Below are positions 1-7,662 of a DNA stretch of 17,778 nt, piece by piece. Origin of the DNA: Fulvivirga aurantia (GTDB lineage Bacteria; Bacteroidota; Bacteroidia; Cytophagales; Cyclobacteriaceae); NCBI RefSeq assembly GCF_009711475.1, contig NZ_SMMD01000918.1, positions 1-17,778 on the forward strand. Reading direction: 5' to 3'. The notes beneath the pieces were generated by a model. That model did not search any database, was not told the origin of the DNA, and worked only from the letters and a program-made list of their open reading frames with translations. Position 1 is the first letter of the stretch. Every line of letters starts with the position of its first letter. The translations under genes and the position numbers were made by a program.

Positions 1-16
1 AAAAAATGTTGAACAT

Positions 17-1165
17 ATGAGAAAAGTCTACCCATTCATATTTTTGATTTGCTTACCTATTTTACTCTCCAACTGTAGCTCTGGTAAGAAAGCTTATGAG
101 CAAGGTGATTATTACCAGGCCGTACTAAAAGCCGTAAATAGACTGAGACAAAAACCTTCTCACAAAAAATCTCGGGAAACTTTGAGACAAAGTTATCCAC
201 TGGCTGTATCTACATTAGAAAAGTCTGCTAATAACAGTCTGGCCAGTAATGCTCCTTTTAAGTACAGAAATGTGCTTATGGCTTACCAAAGGATCAATAG
301 CATGGCAGAAGAAATCAGAAGATCACCTGGAGCATTGCGAGTAATACCTCAACCGATTAATTATTACGACAAAGTGGCCACACTAAAGCAACAAGCCGCT
401 GAAGAAAGTTATCAGGCTGGTGTGATTGCGTTAGAAAGAAACACGCGTGAAGACGCAAAGAGTGCATATTTCTTATTTAGAGATGTCAATGGTTTTGTTC
501 CCGGATATAAAGACACTCGCGATAAAATTGACCAGGCTAAATTCGAAGCTACTTTGAAGATTGTGGTTGAGCAGATTCCTGTTCCAACGCGATACGATTT
601 GAGTGGTCGATTTTTTCAGGATAAGATCGAAGAATACCTGAATACTCACTTTAGAAGCACCGAGTTTGTAAGATTTTATACGCACATTGAGGCCGAAAGA
701 GAAAACCTGCCTTATGTAGACCAGTACTTAAGACTACAATTTGATGATTTTGTGGTAGGCGAAACGCACACCGAGAGAAACACTGAGTCAGTAAGTAGAG
801 ATAGTGTAAAAGTAGGAACTGTAACCCTTGAGGATGGCACCAAAGTAGATGCCTACAACACGGTTTATGCCAAAATTACAACCTTTAAAAAGGTAGTCAT
901 TTCTAAAGGGTTGTTTAGCATGCGAATTGTCGATGCTGGCAACAATGCAGTGCTATCACATAATAAATTTAATGGTGAGTTTAATTGGTTTACTCAGTGG
1001 GGTAGTTTTAATGGCGATGAAAGAGCGTTGACAGAAGAGCAAATAGCCATATGTCAGCAAAATGAAGTGCCGCCCCCACCGCCACAAGATTTGTTTATTG
1101 AGTTTACTAAACCGATATACAATCAGCTCACATCGGCTGTTCACAATTTCTATCGGAATTACTAG
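17..1165 (+). CDS. Predicted lipoprotein of unknown function
   Basis: I do not recognise the family of this 382-residue protein. The N-terminus is a lipoprotein signal: basic residues, a hydrophobic run, then LLSNC with Cys20 as the likely lipidated residue. Asn at -1 is not the classic lipobox residue, but Bacteroidota tolerate variation there. Residues about 24-60 (AYEQGDYYQAVLKAV...) look like one TPR-like helical repeat, often a protein-protein contact module. The rest has mixed helix and strand character with no catalytic motif I can name, and a five-proline run lies near residue 353. The reading frame is open to the left edge, but the Met at base 17 is followed at once by the signal sequence, so this start fits best. 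It converges with the helicase gene, with 41 bases and no evident terminator between them. It is probably anchored in the outer or inner membrane facing the periplasm; the function is unknown. Confidence 0.85.
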   Translation: MRKVYPFIFLICLPILLSNCSSGKKAYEQGDYYQAVLKAVNRLRQKPSHKKSRETLRQSYPLAVSTLEKSANNSLASNAPFKYRNVLMAYQRINSMAEEIRRSPGALRVIPQPINYYDKVATLKQQAAEESYQAGVIALERNTREDAKSAYFLFRDVNGFVPGYKDTRDKIDQAKFEATLKIVVEQIPVPTRYDLSGRFFQDKIEEYLNTHFRSTEFVRFYTHIEAERENLPYVDQYLRLQFDDFVVGETHTERNTESVSRDSVKVGTVTLEDGTKVDAYNTVYAKITTFKKVVISKGLFSMRIVDAGNNAVLSHNKFNGEFNWFTQWGSFNGDERALTEEQIAICQQNEVPPPPPQDLFIEFTKPIYNQLTSAVHNFYRNY

Positions 1166-1206
1166 ACTGTAATCACACCCTTTGCACTAAATACAGAGAG
1201 TAACAA

Positions 1207-2415
1207 TTATCGTTTCTTTCTGTGTTTGGTGCTTTTTTTATACCCACGACCGTTTGATTTCCTAGGTTTATACTCTGGCCCTGTGCCGACAGATTGAGGG
1301 TTTTTAGCTTTTATGACTGGTGCTCCAAGCAACTCTTCTATCTGTAAAAAACGGTTTTGTTCCTTTTCATTAATGAACGTGAAGGCTACACCTTTAGCAG
1401 CAGCTCGTGCTGTCCTTCCAATTCTGTGAATGTAATCTTCACCATCGTTAGGCACATCGTAGTTGATCACTAAATCAATATCTTCAACATCAATACCTCT
1501 TGACAGTATATCCGTTGCCACCAAAATATTGAGTTTACGGTTTTTAAACTCCCGCAGCACATGTTCTCTTTCTACCTGATCAAGATCTGAATGAATATCT
1601 TTGGAAGAAAGGCCAAGTTTCACAAGCTCCTTATTAAGCTGCTTGGCACTCGTCTTGGTTGAGCAGAAAATAATCACACTCTGTAGCTTTTTTGCTGTAA
1701 GCAAATGCTTGGCTAAAGGGATTTTCTGATTATCATAAACTACAAAAGCCGCCTGTGCTATTCGCTCTGCAGGTTTGGAAATGGCTATGCTGATTTCTTC
1801 AGGCTCGTGAAGTATCTTCTTGGCCAGGTCCCTTATTTTGTTAGGCATTGTAGCCGAAAAAAGAAGATTTTGTCTCTTTTTGGGCAGGTAAGATATGATT
1901 TTCATGATATCATCATGAAAGCCCATATCCAACATTCGGTCAGCTTCGTCTAATACCAGGCAATCGAGTTGATCTATTTTTACATAACCCATATTAAGGT
2001 GTGCAATGAGACGGCCGGGGGTCCCTATTATCACATCTGCGCCTTGTGATAAGGCCTTTTTCTCCCTATTGAAAGAAGATCCATCTCCCCCACCATACAC
2101 AGCAATTGAGCTCACTTGCGTATAGTAAGAAAGTCCTTCCATTTGTTGATCTATTTGTACTGCCAACTCTCTGGTAGGAACTATTACCAAGGCACCGATA
2201 TGCCTGTCATTAGAGTTGTTCTGTAAGATTTTATTGATAACCGGCAGTAGAAATGCGGCCGTCTTACCCGTACCAGTTTGGGCTGAGGCAATTACATCCT
2301 TATTTTGAAGAATGACAGGAATGGCTTTTTCCTGTACCTCTGTTGTTTCCTTAAAACCTATTGCGTTTATTCCTTCTACGAGCTTTTCATTAAGCCCAAT
2401 ATCCTCAAATTTCAA
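1207..2415 (-). CDS. DEAD-box ATP-dependent RNA helicase, RhlE-like
   Basis: A 402-residue RNA helicase that uses ATP to unwind short RNA duplexes in the cytoplasm, likely in ribosome assembly or RNA decay. The full motif set is present: Q motif (FKETTEVQEKAI, Gln28), motif I AQTGTGKT (45-52), Ia PTREL (80-84), Ib TPGR (132-135), DEAD (156-159), SAT (187-189), motif IV (IIFCST, 248-253), V (ATDILSRGID, 300-309) and VI (HRIGRTAR, 330-337). The short C-terminal tail (about 370-402) is rich in Lys and Arg and probably binds RNA non-specifically. The start codon must be TTG: an in-frame TAA lies two codons upstream and no Met codon occurs before the Q motif. RhlE is the closest subgroup by length and tail, but this is not certain. 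It is divergent from the HAD phosphatase gene, with a 96-base gap. Confidence 0.96.
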   Translation of the reverse strand: MKFEDIGLNEKLVEGINAIGFKETTEVQEKAIPVILQNKDVIASAQTGTGKTAAFLLPVINKILQNNSNDRHIGALVIVPTRELAVQIDQQMEGLSYYTQVSSIAVYGGGDGSSFNREKKALSQGADVIIGTPGRLIAHLNMGYVKIDQLDCLVLDEADRMLDMGFHDDIMKIISYLPKKRQNLLFSATMPNKIRDLAKKILHEPEEISIAISKPAERIAQAAFVVYDNQKIPLAKHLLTAKKLQSVIIFCSTKTSAKQLNKELVKLGLSSKDIHSDLDQVEREHVLREFKNRKLNILVATDILSRGIDVEDIDLVINYDVPNDGEDYIHRIGRTARAAAKGVAFTFINEKEQNRFLQIEELLGAPVIKAKNPQSVGTGPEYKPRKSNGRGYKKSTKHRKKR

Positions 2416-2511
2416 TGATTAGATGTTTTAGTTAATTGTACCATGCAAGTTCGCTTAAAATATTATCATTGCGTCACTATAATACAAGGATTTGCAACTT
2501 AATCTAAAAAA

Positions 2512-3165
2512 ATGATCAAGCAAATAATTTTTGACTGTGATGGCGTACTAGTTGACACAGAAATAACCGCTGCACAAGTAGTAATAGACACACTAGCCGA
2601 ATATAACATACCATTAACCAAGGATGAATACCTGAAAAAATACACAGGGAGCACTTTTTCAGGGACTTTTAAAAAGCTTCTCTCCAACTTATCTATAGAG
2701 CAGATTCATGACATAGTTGAGCGCTGCGAAAGAAGAGTTTATGAAGAGCTGCAGCCAATCAAAGGCATGGCTGAAGTTGTCTCTTCCCTCTCATTGCCGG
2801 TAGCCGTAGTTTCAAATAGTTACTTGTGGCAGGTAGACAAAGCTTTGAAGGTATCAGGCATATCAGAAAGTATAGCTAATCGGTATTCTTCCGAGCAGGT
2901 AGAAAACCCAAAACCTGCACCAGATGTTTATTTATTAGCAGCAGAAAGGACTGGTTATAACCCTAAAGAGTGTTTGGTGATAGAAGATAGCAAAAGCGGA
3001 GTAACTGCTGCTTCAGCAGCTGGCATGACGGTGATAGGCTTTTTGGGTGGTAGTCACATCATCAACGGACACGGAGAAGCCTTAAAAGAAAAAGGAGCAA
3101 AACTTACGGCTTCAACACCTCAAGAATTGCTCCTTCTTATTAATGAATTAACTACTGCTAGCTAA
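2512..3165 (+). CDS. HAD-superfamily phosphatase (beta-PGM/YieH-like)
   Basis: A 217-residue cytoplasmic haloacid-dehalogenase-type hydrolase, probably acting on a small phosphorylated metabolite such as a sugar phosphate. Motif I is FDCDGVLVDTE, with nucleophile Asp8 and general acid Asp10. Motif II is Ser101 (VVSNS), motif III Lys134 (NPKPAPDVY) and motif IV Glu158-Asp159 (VIEDSKSG). A helical cap sits between motifs I and II (about 17-85), as in subclass C1 enzymes of the beta-phosphoglucomutase type. The region after motif IV (GFLGGSHI...GHGEAL) resembles YieH-like 6-phosphogluconate phosphatases, but the substrate cannot be deduced. The ATG start follows an A-rich stretch typical of Bacteroidota translation starts. 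The last eight bases overlap the end of the opposite-strand sensor gene. Confidence 0.93.
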   Translation: MIKQIIFDCDGVLVDTEITAAQVVIDTLAEYNIPLTKDEYLKKYTGSTFSGTFKKLLSNLSIEQIHDIVERCERRVYEELQPIKGMAEVVSSLSLPVAVVSNSYLWQVDKALKVSGISESIANRYSSEQVENPKPAPDVYLLAAERTGYNPKECLVIEDSKSGVTAASAAGMTVIGFLGGSHIINGHGEALKEKGAKLTASTPQELLLLINELTTAS

Positions 3166-5095
3166 TCGCTTCTTTAAACTGTGTGATGTCAGATGCGAAA
3201 AGCATCACTTTCGACACTGAACCATCTCTATTTTTGATAGGAGCGTAATTTTCTCTGGTGTAGAGTATATTACCGCTCTTATCTATTCTTCGATATTCTC
3301 CTTTAACTGTTACTCCACCTAAGAGATCTCTCCACAATTGCTTATTGCTATCTGAGGATTTATCATCTTTATGAACCAGTATACGATGGTTTTCTCCTAC
3401 CAATTCATCTTTGAAGTAGCCCATCATATCAAGGAAGTTTTGGTTTGCATTGGTTATTTTGCCTTCAGCATCAAACTCAGCCATCGCAACAGATTGGTTG
3501 ATAGCATCCATGGTGTTTTCTGCCTCTGACTGACCACGCTGCATTTCCTCCTGAGTAGCCTGCAGCTCTTCCATATTCTGGCGCATCTCCTCTTCCTGAG
3601 ATCTCATTTGCTCTGTCATTTCCTGAGACTCCTCGAGTAGTTTCTGAGTCTTGGCATTGATCTTCACAGATGACACTGTTGATGCGATACTTTCAGCTAT
3701 TTTCTCAACAAAGTCAATTTCACTTTCGTCAAATGCTTTGAAAGAAGCTACCTCTACAACTCCATAAATCTCTTCATTTACTTTCAGAGGTACTATCAAT
3801 ATACTTCTAGGATTAGCATCACCGAGACCAGAAGTTATCTTTATGTAGTTGTCAGGCACATCTGTTAAGTAAATAGAGTCTTGCTCCTGCCATACCTGAC
3901 CAGCAAGCCCCTCTCCTTTAAATACCTTCTGATCTACGTACTTCTTCTTATCCCATGCATAACATGCTGTAAGCGACATAAATTGCTCACCGCCAGCATC
4001 TTCTTCTATAATGTATAGGCCACCCTGATTGGCTTCAAGGTATTTAACAAGGTTTCTGATAATGTCATCTGATAGCTTGGCTATGTTGTCATTATTCTGT
4101 CTGAGAATATCTCCAAACTTAGCAAGTCCCTCAGTAGACCAGTTTCTTTTCTTGTCTTCCTCAGCCACACGAGCAAGGTTGTTACGCATTTCTATAAGCG
4201 CATTACCCAATACATCCTGCTCACTCAATGGCTCAAACTCAGAGTCGTATTGCCCTTTACCAATGTTTTCAGCAAATAAGGTCGTAGATCTCAAGCCCTG
4301 AATCAGGTTATCCATAGCTACGGCCATTTCGCCAATTTCATCATTATTAAACTTACGGCCCTGATCATCAACCAACTCTCCTTTACCAAGTTTAACTACC
4401 ACATCCTTAATGTAATTAATTGGTTTGGTAATTGATCTTGTCATAATGTAAGCACTTAGCAGACCAATAATTACAATAATCACACCTAGCAGGATTGTGA
4501 TATTTCTCAATTGATCGACTGAGCTTTGTAATTCTTCGCTGGCTTCTTCTGTTATCTTCTGCTGCCTTAAAGCAACATCTTCTAATATTGTATTTATAGA
4601 AGCAGCAAGCGGTATAATCTGACTATCGATAGCATCCTCACCCAGGAATTTGGTGATAGGATCTTCGTAATTTTCAAAAGTCACTAATTGGCTCATCACT
4701 TCTTTTTCTATCTCAAGCATCTTCTCAAACTCCGTCTGGGCAGAGTCAAGTAGCATTACCATACTATCTGACTCCCACTCCGTTTTGAGATTGCTTAATC
4801 TTTCGTCTAACTCAGGGTATTCGAAATTGTGAATGTCTTTTAAGGCCTCTTTATCATCGGTGTTGCTCTGTAGGTACACCCAGTTGGTGATCAACATTTT
4901 TGACCTTGTTACCAATAAGATGAAGTCGTTGATGGCCTCTTTTGAGGGTTGAATTACTTCCGAGTTTTTATTTACTACCCGGTCGATGTTGTTTCCTGTG
5001 TAAAATACAATACCAGCATTTACTACAAAAAGGATAATTAGGAGTAAAAATCCGCCAAAGATCTTATTCCCAATTTTCAGTTTAATTTTTCGCAT
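3158..5095 (-). CDS. Membrane HAMP-GAF-PAS receptor without a catalytic output domain
   Basis: A 645-residue inner-membrane signalling protein. Visible order: TM1 (about 12-32), a helical periplasmic sensor (33-198), TM2 (199-218), HAMP (219-271, with a second HAMP-like stretch to about 325), a GAF domain (about 340-476), a Glu/Met/Gln-rich coiled coil (about 478-528) and a C-terminal PAS domain (528-640). The protein ends right after the PAS domain (TRENYAPIKNRDG... ASDITQF). I see no histidine-kinase H box, GGDEF, EAL, methyl-accepting or receiver motif, so any signal must pass through protein contacts. It is the second gene of an operon: the YfiR-like gene ends 32 bases upstream. Both genes start with the same AGGATATG context, which places a short purine-rich site against the ATG. 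Its 3' end overlaps the HAD gene by eight bases. The domain calls are good; the function is inferred. Confidence 0.92.
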   Translation of the reverse strand: MRKIKLKIGNKIFGGFLLLIILFVVNAGIVFYTGNNIDRVVNKNSEVIQPSKEAINDFILLVTRSKMLITNWVYLQSNTDDKEALKDIHNFEYPELDERLSNLKTEWESDSMVMLLDSAQTEFEKMLEIEKEVMSQLVTFENYEDPITKFLGEDAIDSQIIPLAASINTILEDVALRQQKITEEASEELQSSVDQLRNITILLGVIIVIIGLLSAYIMTRSITKPINYIKDVVVKLGKGELVDDQGRKFNNDEIGEMAVAMDNLIQGLRSTTLFAENIGKGQYDSEFEPLSEQDVLGNALIEMRNNLARVAEEDKKRNWSTEGLAKFGDILRQNNDNIAKLSDDIIRNLVKYLEANQGGLYIIEEDAGGEQFMSLTACYAWDKKKYVDQKVFKGEGLAGQVWQEQDSIYLTDVPDNYIKITSGLGDANPRSILIVPLKVNEEIYGVVEVASFKAFDESEIDFVEKIAESIASTVSSVKINAKTQKLLEESQEMTEQMRSQEEEMRQNMEELQATQEEMQRGQSEAENTMDAINQSVAMAEFDAEGKITNANQNFLDMMGYFKDELVGENHRILVHKDDKSSDSNKQLWRDLLGGVTVKGEYRRIDKSGNILYTRENYAPIKNRDGSVSKVMLFASDITQFKEAIS

Positions 5096-5127
5096 ATCCT
5101 CAAGATAGAATTATTATTCAAATTTGT

Positions 5128-5625
5128 TTATATAACTATTGCTAATTTCGCCAATTCGGCAGACACTTTGAGTGACTCACGCTCCATGGCTTTTTGGTTC
5201 AATTCAAATACTAAGCGCCCATTACGCTCCACAAAATTAATATTGCTGCCTTCAAGTCCAAATCCTTCTTCTTCTGTGATGAGCAAAGTGTTTTGACCTT
5301 TCACTTTATTAATAATATTAGATAGCTCGGCATCAGCTTCTTTACCTACAAATAGCATATCTGTTTTTGTGACGCCAGAAAGGCTCTTAAATTTTTTAAT
5401 AACGATGTCTTTACTACCTGCTTTTTTTGTTTGAGCCATTTTATCGAGGTATTCTATGGCCGGGGTATCCCCTAATACCCCAATTACAAATTCGCTGCTC
5501 CCTGATGCGGGCCACTTGATGTACTTTGTAAACTGGTACATATATACTGCATGCAACTGGTAATTTTGTGCTGAGACCTGAAACGTCAAAACACTCAAAA
5601 ACAAGCAAAAAAATAGCTTCTTCAT
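5128..5625 (-). CDS. YfiR-family (DUF4154) periplasmic protein
   Basis: A secreted protein of 165 residues. A signal peptide (MKKLFFCLFLSVLTFQVSAQ) probably ends at about residue 20. The mature part shows the YfiR pattern: HAVYMYQFTKYIKWP near the start, FVIGVLGDTP, LLITEEEGFGLEGSNINFV, then LVFELNQKAM...LKVSAELAKLA at the end. In Pseudomonas, YfiR is a periplasmic regulator that represses the HAMP-containing diguanylate cyclase YfiN. Here the gene lies 32 bases upstream of a HAMP membrane receptor on the same strand, so an analogous periplasm-to-membrane regulatory pair is likely, though without a GGDEF domain. The mature protein has no cysteine, unlike the disulfide-containing Pseudomonas YfiR. 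A GTG at 5640 is in frame, but the ATG at 5625 with the adjacent AGGAT and an immediate signal peptide is the better start. Confidence 0.9.
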   Translation of the reverse strand: MKKLFFCLFLSVLTFQVSAQNYQLHAVYMYQFTKYIKWPASGSSEFVIGVLGDTPAIEYLDKMAQTKKAGSKDIVIKKFKSLSGVTKTDMLFVGKEADAELSNIINKVKGQNTLLITEEEGFGLEGSNINFVERNGRLVFELNQKAMERESLKVSAELAKLAIVI

Positions 5626-5776
5626 ATCCTGATTATCCACCTCACAATGAAATTCATTTTTTACAAATTACATCAAAATAGCAATATAAACTAAATCAGT
5701 TAAAATCACCTAGAGAGCTTCTCAAAATTTGTCTGCTATTCGACATTAACTTCTAATCCCTTTTGACGAGTAAAAC

Positions 5777-5800
5777 TTTGAGTAACAATTTGAGTTATAA
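5777..5800 (+). repeat. Tandem 12-bp direct repeat upstream of msrB
   Basis: Two adjacent copies, TTTGAGTAACAA and TTTGAGTTATAA, match at 10 of 12 positions. They lie 33-57 bases before the msrB start and overlap the possible -33 element. A partly related TTTGACGAGTAA precedes them at 5762-5773. They could be a regulator site, or low-complexity AT-rich sequence. Confidence 0.4.
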
Positions 5801-5821
5801 ACTTAAGAGAAATTAGCCTTA
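5789..5821 (+). promoter_or_regulatory. Possible msrB promoter
   Basis: TTTG at 5789-5792 is followed 21 bases later by TAGCCTTA (5814-5821), which matches the Bacteroidota -7 consensus TAnnTTTG at four of its six defined positions. It would leave a very short leader before the ATG at 5834. The call rests on position and spacing and is weak. Confidence 0.28.
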
Positions 5822-5833
5822 AATGTAATATAA

Positions 5834-6331
5834 ATGAAACAGCATTCATCAATAATACTTACCATATTTCTGCTTTTTGGAGTGATCTCATGCAGCAATA
5901 GTCAACAAAAGGAATCAAAAAAATCTGATATGGAATATGAGATAGTAAAAACCGAAAAGGAATGGAAAGATATTCTTACAGAAGAAGAATTCTATATTCT
6001 CAGAGAAGCAGGAACTGAGCGCGCTTTTACAGGTGAATATTGGGATAATAAAGAAGACGGCATTTACACATGTGCCGGTTGCCAATATGAGTTATTTGAC
6101 TCTGAAACTAAATACAAATCAGGAACCGGCTGGCCCAGTTTTTTTAAACCTATAACTGAGGATAAAGTAGCCATTAAAAAGGACCGAAGTCTGGGAATGG
6201 TGCGAGAAGAAGTTGTTTGCGCAAGATGTGGCGGTCATTTAGGCCATGTTTTTCCTGATGGTCCTGAACCCACCGGTTTAAGGTACTGCTTAAATTCCGC
6301 AGCTTTAGATTTTCAGAAAAAGGATAAGTAA
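5834..6331 (+). CDS. msrB: Peptide-methionine (R)-S-oxide reductase MsrB, lipoprotein form
   Basis: Reduces methionine-R-sulfoxide in oxidised proteins. The 165-residue protein starts with a lipoprotein signal (hydrophobic run, VIS-Cys20), so it probably works on the periplasmic side of an envelope membrane. The MsrB core covers about residues 38-162. Zinc ligands are the pairs Cys80/Cys83 (CAGC) and Cys129/Cys132 (CARC). [10 protein letters not shown] and [12 protein letters not shown] are family signatures, and RYCLNSAAL carries catalytic Cys152. In many MsrBs a resolving cysteine precedes GWPSF; here that position is Thr98, so recycling should use another thiol or a direct reductant. No msrA is next to it. 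A strong hairpin terminator follows, which makes this a single-gene unit. An oxidative-stress role in the envelope follows from family and location. Confidence 0.96.
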   Translation: MKQHSSIILTIFLLFGVISCSNSQQKESKKSDMEYEIVKTEKEWKDILTEEEFYILREAGTERAFTGEYWDNKEDGIYTCAGCQYELFDSETKYKSGTGWPSFFKPITEDKVAIKKDRSLGMVREEVVCARCGGHLGHVFPDGPEPTGLRYCLNSAALDFQKKDK

Positions 6332-6350
6332 ATAACTAAGAAATCATGCA

Positions 6351-6390
6351 GAGCCTCCCTGAACTCATTCAAGGAGGCTCTTCTATTTTA
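6351..6390 (+). terminator. Rho-independent terminator after msrB
   Basis: GAGCCTCC (6351-6358) pairs with GGAGGCTC (6373-6380). Inside, TGAA pairs with TTCA across a C-A mismatch, leaving the tetraloop CTCA. The T-rich stretch TTCTATTTTA follows. It begins 19 bases after the msrB stop codon. Confidence 0.85.
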
Positions 6391-6430
6391 GAAAGTGTCT
6401 TCTGTTCAATAGCTAATTGATTCTGTTTTT

Positions 6431-6438
6431 TATCTTTA
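6431..6438 (+). promoter_or_regulatory. Possible -7 box of lhgO promoter
   Basis: TATCTTTA matches TAnnTTTG at five of its six defined positions and lies 25 bases before the TTG start, downstream of the msrB terminator where a promoter is expected. No clear TTTG sits at the usual distance upstream, so only the -7 half is supported. Confidence 0.3.
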
Positions 6439-6462
6439 CGCACTCAATTTAACTCAGGTATC

Positions 6463-7662
6463 TTGAAGTACGACATAATTATAATTGGTGCAGGCATTGT
6501 CGGTTTGGCGACCGCTTTACAACTCAAAGAAAAAAATCCCAAACTACGTTTGTTGATCCTTGACAAGGAGGATCAATTGGCAGCTCACCAAACCGGGCAC
6601 AATAGCGGTGTCATTCATTCAGGCCTTTATTATAAACCAGGCAGTTTAAAAGCTACGAACTGCATCAACGGTTATAACATGCTCATCGACTTCTGTCGTA
6701 AGAACGAAGTTCCGTTTGAGCTTTGTGGTAAAATTGTAGTAGCTACCTCTAAAGAAGAGGTTCCTCTTATGGAAAACCTGCAAAAACGAGGAGCCGAAAA
6801 TGGTCTGGATGGCATAAAGAGATTATCTCAAAGTGAGCTTAAAGACCATGAACCTCATTTAAACGGAGTTGCCGGGCTATTTGTACCACAAACAGGTATT
6901 GTAGACTATAGTGAAGTAGCCAATAAATATGCTGAGAACATTCAAAAACTAGATGGTGATATTCACCTCAATGAAAGAGTACTAAAAATTAAAACATCCG
7001 GCTCCCACACAGAAGTAATTACACCTAAAAACAGCTACCAGTGTGATCTTGTGGTAAATTGCTCCGGTCTGTACTCTGATAAGGTGGCAAAATTTACCGG
7101 ACAGCAGTTGGACGTAAAAATCATTCCATTTAGAGGAGAGTACTTTAAATTGACAAAAGAAAAGGAGTATTTGGTTAAAAACCTTATTTACCCCGTACCT
7201 GATCCTAATTTCCCATTCTTGGGGGTACATTTTACACGTATGATGAAGGGTGGTATCGAGGCAGGGCCTAATGCTGTTTTAGCTTTTCAAAGAGAAGGGT
7301 ACAAGAAAAGTGATATCAAACTAGCTGAATTGCTTGAATCCCTTGCGTGGCCCGGCTTTCAGAAAGTCGCCTTCAAATATTGGAAAACAGGAATGGGTGA
7401 AATGTACAGGTCTTTTTCTAAGGCAGCTTTTACCAAAGCTTTACAAAAACTTATGCCAGAAATCACTGAAAAGGATTTGGTACCCGGAGGTGCCGGTGTG
7501 AGAGCTCAGGCTTGTGACAGGCATGGAGGCTTGATTGATGATTTCCTTATTTTGGAAAATGAACATGCAGTGAATGTCTGCAATGCACCTTCACCAGCGG
7601 CAACCTCATCGCTTTCTATCGGGCTCACTGTGGCTGAGAAAGTACTGGCTCGGTTAAACTAA
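6463..7662 (+). CDS. lhgO: L-2-hydroxyglutarate oxidase/dehydrogenase (FAD)
   Basis: Oxidises L-2-hydroxyglutarate, a by-product of central metabolism and lysine/glutarate breakdown, to 2-oxoglutarate, with FAD and usually transfer of electrons to the quinone pool. The 399-residue length fits LhgO. The dinucleotide fold starts at once: IIIIGAGIVG (5-14), with an acidic residue after the second strand (LILDKE). Family blocks include HQTGHNSGVIHSGLYYKPGS (42-61), GIEAGPNAVLA, GAGVRAQA..RHGGLIDDF and the C-terminal NAPSPAATSSLSIG. The start is TTG; no ATG lies in frame nearby upstream, and the FAD fold leaves no room for a later start. The last four bases overlap the end of the opposite-strand cytochrome-like gene. 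Glycerol-3-phosphate dehydrogenases and DadA-type oxidases share the fold, but these motifs favour LhgO. Confidence 0.95.
   Translation: MKYDIIIIGAGIVGLATALQLKEKNPKLRLLILDKEDQLAAHQTGHNSGVIHSGLYYKPGSLKATNCINGYNMLIDFCRKNEVPFELCGKIVVATSKEEVPLMENLQKRGAENGLDGIKRLSQSELKDHEPHLNGVAGLFVPQTGIVDYSEVANKYAENIQKLDGDIHLNERVLKIKTSGSHTEVITPKNSYQCDLVVNCSGLYSDKVAKFTGQQLDVKIIPFRGEYFKLTKEKEYLVKNLIYPVPDPNFPFLGVHFTRMMKGGIEAGPNAVLAFQREGYKKSDIKLAELLESLAWPGFQKVAFKYWKTGMGEMYRSFSKAAFTKALQKLMPEITEKDLVPGGAGVRAQACDRHGGLIDDFLILENEHAVNVCNAPSPAATSSLSIGLTVAEKVLARLN

Noticed and set aside
2416..2511. Upstream ATG near 2443 as a helicase start
   Set aside because: It is not in frame with the helicase; the in-frame codons before the TTG include a stop two codons upstream.
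4029..4301. A 90-codon open frame on the plus strand inside the receptor gene
   Set aside because: It is antisense to the well-supported GAF/HAMP coding region, has no recognisable domain and reads as a shadow frame.
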